Of a stretch of DNA of 36,774 nt, positions 31,549-36,774 are shown one piece after another; positions within the stretch are counted from its first letter, which is position 1, and each line of letters opens with the position of its first letter. Origin of the DNA: an uncultured Rhodospirillales bacterium (GTDB lineage Bacteria; Pseudomonadota; Alphaproteobacteria; Rhodospirillales; Defluviicoccaceae); assembly GCA_937127205.1 (NCBI GenBank), contig CAKZLS010000501.1:1-36774 (forward strand). The letters run 5' to 3'. Made by a program: the position numbers and the translations under genes. Under the pieces are notes generated by a model that did no database searches, had not been told where the DNA came from, and was given only the letters and a program-made list of their open reading frames with translations.

Positions 31549-32238
31549 ATGATAAAGATGACTCGCTACCTATTGGCCCTCGTGTTGATGTTCGCCGCCG
31601 CCGGAACCGCCCATTCCGACGACACGCAGGGATCCCTGGTGGAAGGCGCGCTGGAGGAAATCCAGCAATTTTCCCAGCACACGCAATGGGACGGCGTGGA
31701 AAACGTCCTCGGCGGCGCGAAAGCGGTGATCATCGCTCCAGATGTGAAATCCGGCGCCTTTATCGTCGGCGTCGAAAATGGAACCGGTGTTCTGTTGGCG
31801 CGCCACGGAGAGGTATGGAGTGATCCGGTGTTCGTAAAGCTCTGGGAGGAGAGCGCGGGTCTTCAGGCGGGGATCAAGCAATCGGAAGTCCTGATGCTGA
31901 TCCTGACGCGCAATGCCATCAAGGAGGTCGCCAGCGGTGTTTCGCGGGTTGGCGGAACGGGCGGGTTCGCGCTTGGTCCCCTCGGCGTCAATGCGAGCGG
32001 CGCCGGCGGCATTTCGGGCGGGGTTCAAATCCTGACCGTCGCCACTTCCGAAGGACTGGAAGCGGGAACCGGGCTTGCCAATATGAACATCAGTCCGATC
32101 GAGGACCTGAACACCGCCGCCTACGGCACCACCTTCAATGCCACCGACATCCTCTCGAAACCGGGCGGACAACTGCAAATCGCGATATCGCTTCGGGACG
32201 CGTTGGCGAAAATCACCAAGAGCGCATGGAACAATTAA
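31549..32238 (+). CDS. SYLF/Ysc84-domain exported protein
   Basis: A 229-aa protein with signal peptide (YLLALVLMFAAAG, cleavage near AHSDD) and a SYLF (Ysc84, DUF500) domain: GGAKAVIIAPDVKSGAFIVG, ENGTGVLLARHGEVWSDPVF, EESAGLQAGIKQSEVLMLIL. SYLF domains of eukaryotes bind phosphoinositides and membranes; bacterial members are exported and poorly characterised. The C-terminal part keeps the family's glycine-rich strands (GPLGVNASGAGGISGG). ATG 31549 or 31558 are both possible. The next gene begins two bases after this stop, or overlaps it if ATG 32226 is used. Confidence 0.9.
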   Translation: MIKMTRYLLALVLMFAAAGTAHSDDTQGSLVEGALEEIQQFSQHTQWDGVENVLGGAKAVIIAPDVKSGAFIVGVENGTGVLLARHGEVWSDPVFVKLWEESAGLQAGIKQSEVLMLILTRNAIKEVASGVSRVGGTGGFALGPLGVNASGAGGISGGVQILTVATSEGLEAGTGLANMNISPIEDLNTAAYGTTFNATDILSKPGGQLQIAISLRDALAKITKSAWNN

Positions 32239-32240
32239 AT

Positions 32241-32759
32241 ATGACCGAAATGAAATACCGCCAATCCGTGATCCGCGCCCTCGGCATTGCGGCCATTGTT
32301 ACCATGGCAATAGCGGGGGCAGCAGCAGGGGCGACGGCGATCGCCACCGGCGCGCGGGCCGCCGATGACACCGCCTTGGAGAAATTGGCGGCGCAGGACG
32401 AGTGCCCGAAATGCGATCTCAGCAAGGCCGATCTGAGCGGCGGCGGCTACCCCGGGAGCGACTTTTCCGAGGCCAATTTGAGCGGCGCCAACCTCGAGAG
32501 CGTGGTCATGAACGAAGCCACCCTGCAAGGCGCCAACCTGAGCGACGTCAACTTGACCGACGCCATTCTCGAGTCCGCCAACCTGAAAGGCGTCAATTTA
32601 ACCGGTGCCGATCTGACTCGCACCGACCTGAGCGGCGCGGATCTGAGCGGCGCCACCGGCCTAACCCAGGCTCAGCTCGACGAAACCTGTGACGACGGCT
32701 CGGCAGATCCGGACGCCGCGATCCTACCGGATGGCTTAGAATTGAAACGGTGCGAATAG
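32241..32759 (+). CDS. Exported pentapeptide-repeat protein, copy 1
   Basis: A 172-aa protein: long signal peptide (ends near GARAADD), cap with ECPKC, then sixteen consecutive pentapeptides of A(D/N)LxX type beginning CDLSK and ending ADLSG, enough for four turns of a right-handed beta-helix. A cap GLTQAQLDETC and tail ILPDGLELKRCE follow. The mature protein has exactly four cysteines, two in each cap. Copy 2 at 34559-35050 has the same layout. Periplasmic location is predicted. Start could be ATG 32226, 32241 or 32250; 32241 is placed just after the SYLF stop. Function unknown; quinolone-protection proteins of this fold are cytoplasmic, so that role is unlikely. Confidence 0.88.
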   Translation: MTEMKYRQSVIRALGIAAIVTMAIAGAAAGATAIATGARAADDTALEKLAAQDECPKCDLSKADLSGGGYPGSDFSEANLSGANLESVVMNEATLQGANLSDVNLTDAILESANLKGVNLTGADLTRTDLSGADLSGATGLTQAQLDETCDDGSADPDAAILPDGLELKRCE

Positions 32760-32792
32760 TCTTTGGTTTGGATGGAATAAGGGACGACGGAT

Positions 32793-33284
32793 ATGAGCGA
32801 TTTGGTGGTGATGGGCTTCGACGATGACGTCAAGGCCTTCGAGATGCGTGCGGCGCTGGCCAAGATGCAGAAGGAATACCTCATCGAGATGGAAGACGTG
32901 GTGGTGGTGACCAAGGACGACAAAGGCAAGGTCAAGCTCCACCAGGCCGTCAACCTGACCATCGCGGGGGCCGCCGGCGGCAGCTTCTGGGGGCTGCTGA
33001 TCGGCATGCTGTTCCTCAATCCGCTGCTCGGCGTTGTGGCCGGAGCGGCGGCCGGTGCGGTCGGCGGCGCGCTCTCCGACATCGGCGTCGACGACAAGTT
33101 CATGAAGCAGCTGGGCGAAACGTTCCAACCCGGAACCTCGGCTTTGTTCGTGCTCATCCGTAAGGTCACCACCGACAAGGTCCTCGAGGAAATGAAGGCC
33201 ATGGGCCTGCATGCGCACATCCTGCAGACCTCGCTCAGCAAGGACACCGAGGACGAACTGCGCGAGGTGCTCGAACATGCGTAG
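32793..33284 (+). CDS. DUF1269 family membrane protein
   Basis: A 163-aa protein with the DUF1269 layout: N-terminal alpha/beta part (LVVMGFDDDVKAFEMRAAL, EDVVVVTKDDKGKVKL), a glycine-rich hydrophobic hairpin at ~55-95 (GGSFWGLLIGMLFLNPLLG, then GAAAGAVGGALSDIG), and a C-terminal part SALFVLIRKVTTDKVLEEM. The family is known from stress-related operons but has no settled function. It is the only gene in this cluster without a signal peptide, and would sit in the inner membrane. AAGGGA lies 9 bases before the ATG. It overlaps the next gene by 8 bases. Confidence 0.92.
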   Translation: MSDLVVMGFDDDVKAFEMRAALAKMQKEYLIEMEDVVVVTKDDKGKVKLHQAVNLTIAGAAGGSFWGLLIGMLFLNPLLGVVAGAAAGAVGGALSDIGVDDKFMKQLGETFQPGTSALFVLIRKVTTDKVLEEMKAMGLHAHILQTSLSKDTEDELREVLEHA

Positions 33285-33546
33285 GCGCGCGCTCGCGGCC
33301 GGCATCGCCCTAACCGTCGGCGCGTTACTGCTCTCGGACGCGCTCGCGGAAGAGAACGTGGCGGAGATCGTCGCCGTGCACGTGCGCGAACAGGGCCATC
33401 CCTGCGACAAGGCGGAAAGCGCGAAACGCGACACTAAGGCCGGCGCGCCCGAGGCCGAAGCGGTTTGGATCCTGACGTGCAGCAACGCCGTCTATCGTGT
33501 TCGATTGGTCCCCGACATGAGCGCGAAAATCGAGAAGATAGAGTAG
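33277..33546 (+). CDS. Small exported 89-aa protein
   Basis: A signal peptide (RRRALAAGIALTVGALLLS, cleavage near ALAEE) is followed by a ~65-aa mature domain with GHPCDKAESAKRD and VWILTCSNAVYRVRLVPDM. The C-x-n-WxLxC-xxxYRVRLVPD pattern recurs, as I recall, in small alphaproteobacterial exported proteins of unknown function; the two cysteines probably pair. The ATG lies within the end of the DUF1269 gene (8-base overlap), so the two are translationally coupled. It is the last plus-strand gene before a convergent gene. Confidence 0.82.
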   Translation: MRRRALAAGIALTVGALLLSDALAEENVAEIVAVHVREQGHPCDKAESAKRDTKAGAPEAEAVWILTCSNAVYRVRLVPDMSAKIEKIE

Positions 33547-33573
33547 AACTCGGCCGCTCTTAGCCCTTAACGG

Positions 33574-34266
33574 TCACGGTTGGCAGGATCCGCCCTGCTC
33601 TCCCGTGGCCGGCGTGCAGTTCAGCACGAAATCACGCTCCGCGTCGGTTCCGAGCGCGGCCATTGCAATCCCGGTCATTGCGCGAAGCAAGGCGGCCGGT
33701 TCATCCACCGCGCCCGATGCCGTGACCGTCGCCCGCCACACCGGGGTTTCCCCGTGCTCGAAAAGGAGGAACGAGATCGAAGACTCCGTCGGGTTCTCGG
33801 AACCGCCATCCGGTGTCAGGGGGACCGTGACCTGATTGACCACATCCAACGGGCGGTAAGGCTCACCAGGCGGGTGAGGCGCGGGAGCCCCGTCCTCGGG
33901 ATCGCGTGCGGGTGGAGACGGGGGCTGAGGTGCCGGTGACAGTGCGGAGCCACGGGCCGACGACACCTCGTACCGAAGGACTGGCGATCCGTCCTTCGCG
34001 ACGGTGATCCCGCGGTCCTTCAAGGCTTCGCCGACCGCCTCGCGGACGGCTGCCACCCGGGGCCCATCGACGCCGTCGAAATCCGTGTCACGGGTTTGCA
34101 CCACCATGACCGGCGATTGCCGCCATGGTTCGCCGGAGGATACGGCGGAAAGGTGACCGGAAACCGATCGGACGCCGCCAGCGTCGGACAGCGCACGCGG
34201 ACCCGCGGTGACGACCATCAGCATCGCGAGCGCCACCGACACGTAAATAATCCGCGGTTTCGCCAT
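33574..34266 (-). CDS. Exported 230-aa protein, unknown function
   Basis: No family recognised. A signal peptide (RIIYVSVALAMLMVVTAG) is followed by a domain with VAAVREAVGEALKDRGITV and SPVLRYEVSS, then a proline-rich linker (PAPQPPSPPARDPEDGAP), then a strand-rich domain with ISFLLFEHGETPVWRATVTAS. The helix-then-strand start plus TETPVWRA-like block faintly resembles outer-membrane-associated DUF4136-type proteins, but this is weak. ATG 34266, with AAGGA 8 bases upstream, is chosen over the open frame to 34344. It is the only minus-strand gene of the cluster, converging on the previous one. Confidence 0.78.
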   Translation of the reverse strand: MAKPRIIYVSVALAMLMVVTAGPRALSDAGGVRSVSGHLSAVSSGEPWRQSPVMVVQTRDTDFDGVDGPRVAAVREAVGEALKDRGITVAKDGSPVLRYEVSSARGSALSPAPQPPSPPARDPEDGAPAPHPPGEPYRPLDVVNQVTVPLTPDGGSENPTESSISFLLFEHGETPVWRATVTASGAVDEPAALLRAMTGIAMAALGTDAERDFVLNCTPATGEQGGSCQP

Positions 34267-34558
34267 CGTCTTTGTCCTTCCATGTCCATCGCCGGTCCGC
34301 AAGATCGCCGGCAAAGGCATACATCCATCGACCGATGCAGACAATCGCGCTCGTTGCTCGTCATCTCAAGACAACCTGGTGGGCGGCGTCATGAGGATCA
34401 ATGGGCGTTCTCCGCCGGCTCGGGCGAGGGCTCCAAACATGACAATTTGCAGATGGCGCAATATTGAAACGATGCTATTAGGAGATTCGCGCGGCGTTCC
34501 GAACGCTCGAACCACCAGGGACGACGATCGGCCGCAGGTTGAACACGGAGTGACGGAC

Positions 34559-35050
34559 ATGATCGATCGGGCGGCAAGGGGCATGCGGCGCGCGGCGTTT
34601 GCTCTGTCGGTTGCCGGGCTGTTAGCGGCGGCAACCGACAGTGCCAACGCCTTCGATCCCAAGTCCATCGGTCAGTTGATGGACGACAATCACTGCGAGG
34701 GCTGCGATCTGAGCGGTGCCGATCTGGCCAGAGCCGAGCTCTCCGGCGCCGGCCTCACCGGTGCCAATCTCGAAGGCGCCAACCTGACCAAGACGATCCT
34801 CCTCGGCGCCACCCTCGACGACGCCAACCTCAAGGACGCCGATCTCGCCGGGGCCTATCTCAGCGACGCCAAGTTCGGCGGGGCGGACCTCACCGGTGCC
34901 AATCTCCGGGGGGCCAAGCTGGACGGCGCCGATCTCGCCACCGCCGCCGGGCTCACCCAGGCGCAACTGAACCACGCCTGCGCCGGCCGCGCCGGAGCGC
35001 CGTTCAAGACCCGCCTGCCCGAAGGTCTGACCGTGCGGGCCTGCAAGTAG
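34559..35050 (+). CDS. Exported pentapeptide-repeat protein, copy 2
   Basis: A 163-aa paralogue of the protein at 32241-32759. Signal peptide (AAFALSVAGLLAAA, cleavage near ANAFD), N-cap with HCEGC, sixteen pentapeptides from CDLSG to ADLAT, cap GLTQAQLNHAC and tail RLPEGLTVRACK. Repeat number, the four cysteines and the caps all match copy 1, while the repeat residues themselves have diverged, so the duplication is old. The frame is open from 34379; ATG 34559 has GGAG ~9 bases upstream and begins the signal peptide. Periplasmic role unknown. Confidence 0.88.
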   Translation: MIDRAARGMRRAAFALSVAGLLAAATDSANAFDPKSIGQLMDDNHCEGCDLSGADLARAELSGAGLTGANLEGANLTKTILLGATLDDANLKDADLAGAYLSDAKFGGADLTGANLRGAKLDGADLATAAGLTQAQLNHACAGRAGAPFKTRLPEGLTVRACK

Positions 35051-35100
35051 CAACCGCGTACTCGAACAACGAACGCGTTATCAGACGAAGGAAACATGCC

Positions 35101-35595
35101 ATGATCCATCTGAAATCCGGAACGAAACCGTTGTCGTTGCCAACATCATGGGCGCGCCAATCTTGGGCTGCTGTCGCCGGCATCTGCCTTGTGGCCGCGG
35201 CGGCCACCGCGGGCTGCCAGGCCATCGAGGACGAGCGGACGGTCAACACCGAGAGCCTGTTGCAGGAGGCCGGTTTCCAGGCCCGGTTCGCCGATACGCC
35301 CGAAAACCTGGGGCACGTGACCGCCCTGGAGCAGCGCACCTTCGTCAAGAAGGAGCATGCTGGCAAGCAATTCCACGTCTACGCCGATGCCAAGGGCTGC
35401 AAGTGCATCTACTACGGCACCCCGGCCGAGTATCAGCGCTACCGCGTCCTCGAGAACGACCAGCAAATCGCCGTCAACAACCGGATGAACGCGGTCATGA
35501 ACAACGCCGCCGCCGAACGCTATTACAGCCTTTGGTCCGGCGAGAACGCCATGCCTAACACACCGCCGCCTCCGGGCACCCTTCCGCCGCTCTAA
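35101..35595 (+). CDS. Lipoprotein, 164 aa, unknown function
   Basis: An unusually long basic N-region precedes the hydrophobic VAGICLVAAAA and a lipobox-like ATAGC (C39). The mature part has TESLLQEAGFQARFADTPE, GKQFHVYADAKGCKCIYYG, AEYQRYRV and a Pro-rich C-terminus. The KxFHVYADxxxCxCxYxGxxxxYQxY block recalls small lipoproteins annotated as hypothetical in many alphaproteobacteria. AAGGA lies 9 bases before ATG 35101. It is 50 bases after copy 2 of the pentapeptide gene and probably on the same transcript. Confidence 0.8.
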   Translation: MIHLKSGTKPLSLPTSWARQSWAAVAGICLVAAAATAGCQAIEDERTVNTESLLQEAGFQARFADTPENLGHVTALEQRTFVKKEHAGKQFHVYADAKGCKCIYYGTPAEYQRYRVLENDQQIAVNNRMNAVMNNAAAERYYSLWSGENAMPNTPPPPGTLPPL

Positions 35596-35649
35596 CGGCC
35601 ACCGCGTCTCCGAAACCGGGGCAACGGAGCAAAGCCAAACCAAACCACC

Positions 35650-35766
35650 TAGAGCAATATCTGTTCAAGTTGGGTCACTTGATCGGATTTACTTGCTCTA
35701 AACAGTGATAGTTTAGAGCACGACCATGCGGGCAGATCGGGTCGATCTGAGCGCATCGTGCTCTAG
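35650..35766. repeat. Two tandem TAGAGCA...TGCTCTA elements
   Basis: Two inverted-repeat units in a row: TAGAGCAA (35650-35657) with TTGCTCTA (35693-35700), then TAGAGCACGA (35714-35723) with TCGTGCTCTA (35756-35765). The arms share TAGAGCA/TGCTCTA but the interiors differ. Similar AGAGCA-ended palindromic intergenic repeats are widespread in alphaproteobacterial genomes, as I recall, so this is probably a dispersed mosaic element. It lies between the lipoprotein and bdhA genes and argues against a bdhA start before 35766. Confidence 0.75.
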
Positions 35767-35806
35767 CCGGTCCGCCGGTCACACCGAACTCAGAGGAACT
35801 CCGGCC

Positions 35807-36589
35807 ATGACCCTCGCGGGCAAGACCGCCATCGTCACCGGCTCCACCAGCGGCATCGGCCTCGGCATCGCCCGGGGCTTCGCCGACGCCGGCATCAACA
35901 TCGTGATGAACGGCCTCGGCGACGCCGAAGACATCGAACGCACCCGCGAAGACATTGCCGCGCGCAACGTGCGGTGCGTCCACGACCCCGCCGACATGAC
36001 CAGGCCGGACGAGATCGTTGCCCTGGTGAAGCGTGCCGCCGCCGATTTCGGCTCCGTTGACATCGTCGTCAACAACGCCGGCATCCAGACCGTCAGCCCC
36101 GTCGAGGACTTCCCGCCCGAACGCTGGGACCAGATCATCGCCATCAACATGTCGGCCACATTCCACACCACCCGCGCCGCCATCCCGCACATGAAACGCC
36201 AAGGCTGGGGCCGCATCATCAACATCGCGTCCACCCACGGCCTGGTGGCATCGCCGTTCAAGACCGCCTACGTCACCGCCAAACACGGCATCGTCGGTTT
36301 CACCAAGACCGCCGCCCTCGAAGTGGCTCAAGACAGCATCACCGTCAACGCCATCTGCCCTGGCTACGTCAAAACCCCGCTGGTGGAAAACCAGATCGCC
36401 GACACCGCCAAGGCCCGGCGCATCACCGAGGACGAGGTGGTCCGCGATGTGCTCCTGGCGGCCCAGTGGACCAAGAAGTTCGTCACCGTCGAACAGCTCG
36501 CCGGCGTCGCCCTGTTCCTCTGCTCCGACGCCGCCGAAAACATCACCGGCATCGCCCTGCCGGTAGACGGCGGCTGGACCGCCGCCTAA
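35807..36589 (+). CDS. bdhA: 3-hydroxybutyrate dehydrogenase
   Basis: A 260-aa short-chain dehydrogenase that interconverts 3-hydroxybutyrate and acetoacetate with NAD, used in turnover of polyhydroxybutyrate. Visible: TGSTSGIGLGIA cofactor loop (11-22), NNAG (89-92), N114, catalytic S142, Y155 and K159 (YVTAK), the block CPGYVKTPLVENQI and the C-terminal GGWTAA characteristic of bacterial BDH. The frame is open from 35726, but that part is repeat sequence; ATG 35807 with GAGGA 11 bases upstream is the start. No other PHB gene is in the window. Confidence 0.94.
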   Translation: MTLAGKTAIVTGSTSGIGLGIARGFADAGINIVMNGLGDAEDIERTREDIAARNVRCVHDPADMTRPDEIVALVKRAAADFGSVDIVVNNAGIQTVSPVEDFPPERWDQIIAINMSATFHTTRAAIPHMKRQGWGRIINIASTHGLVASPFKTAYVTAKHGIVGFTKTAALEVAQDSITVNAICPGYVKTPLVENQIADTAKARRITEDEVVRDVLLAAQWTKKFVTVEQLAGVALFLCSDAAENITGIALPVDGGWTAA

Positions 36590-36590
36590 A

Positions 36591-36752
36591 CCAGCCATCG
36601 CGATGGCTGGCAAGCGCAAGTGCGCGCCCGTAGCGGAGCGAGGATAGCCAAGCGGACGGATGTCCGCGCCCGGCGCTTGAGGGAACAACAACGAAGTCCC
36701 GCCCAGGGGCGACTGCGCGTCGCGGCGATCTAAGACAATCCACCGCGCAGTC
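36591..36752. repeat. Dense run of inverted repeats after bdhA
   Basis: Starting one base after the bdhA stop: a perfect 20-bp palindrome CCAGCCATCG/CGATGGCTGG (36591-36610); CAAGCGC (36611-36617) with GCGCTTG (36673-36679), enclosing GCGGAC/GTCCGC (36652-36667); GGGA/TCCC (36681-36700); GCCC-AG-GGGC (36701-36710); and GACTGCGCG (36711-36719) with CGCGCAGTC (36744-36752). No U-run follows, so it is not a simple intrinsic terminator. It looks like a structured dispersed repeat or an RNA element; no coding frame is credible here. Confidence 0.6.
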
Positions 36753-36774
36753 CTGACGGCGCTTGGCTGTTGCC

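Noticed and set aside
30020..35595. Toxin-antitoxin, secretion or phage-defence island
   Set aside because: No nuclease, ATPase, antitoxin, pore-forming or secretion-apparatus motif was seen; the products are simple exported proteins.
35675..36691. 338-aa minus-strand frame opposite bdhA
   Set aside because: Gly/Asp/Val-rich shadow that runs through the repeats on both sides of bdhA.

Overview
The window looks like chromosomal DNA of a GC-rich alphaproteobacterium, most likely of the Rhodospirillales or a neighbouring order. The pointers are a 180-kDa-class NAD-glutamate dehydrogenase, a dapC-like aminotransferase followed by ftsK and lolA, a glnK-amtB pair, a RibA with a degenerate RibB-like N-terminus, a UbiH-type monooxygenase and a 3-hydroxybutyrate dehydrogenase. 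No phage, transposase, CRISPR array or rRNA was found. One tRNA-Gly(GCC) is present.

Layout. (1) Bases 1-5292, plus strand: a sulfotransferase cut by the window edge, an Fe(II)/2-oxoglutarate PKHD-type hydroxylase, a TPR-glycosyltransferase fusion and a TPR-sulfotransferase fusion. Together they look like a hydroxylation/glycosylation/sulfation cassette for an unknown acceptor. (2) 5300-9612: a ThiE-like protein divergent from the YggS PLP protein, an unrecognised 237-aa protein, RibA, and an OmpR-type response regulator without a visible kinase. (3) 9661-14180, minus strand: the transcription unit dapC-like, ftsK, lolA, ending in a multi-hairpin region with an intrinsic terminator that may be a small RNA. 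(4) 14250-16400: glnK and amtB, minus strand, ending in a clear terminator. (5) 16741-20776: a UbiH-like monooxygenase converging on a tight minus-strand set (CnoX-like thioredoxin, Lon N-domain protein, Trm112-like, DUF971), preceded by a prolyl-tRNA deacylase. (6) 20902-28861: tRNA-Gly, gdhB, an MFS transporter and the convergent purH, whose stop codon overlaps that of the transporter. (7) 28862-35595: an accessory region of small proteins, nearly all with signal peptides or lipoboxes, including a SYLF protein, a DUF1269 protein and two exported pentapeptide-repeat paralogues. (8) 35596-36774: tandem TAGAGCA-type inverted repeats, a 3-hydroxybutyrate dehydrogenase, and a tail dense in inverted repeats.

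The best candidates for something undescribed are the exported-protein cluster in (7) and the modification cassette in (1). In (7), the two pentapeptide-repeat proteins each have 16 repeats and four cysteines in matching caps, and a TGTGA-N6-TCACA palindrome lies upstream of the cluster. Secondary candidates are the multi-hairpin RNA candidate after lolA and the structured repeats in (8). Functions come from reading motifs by eye; no database search was run.
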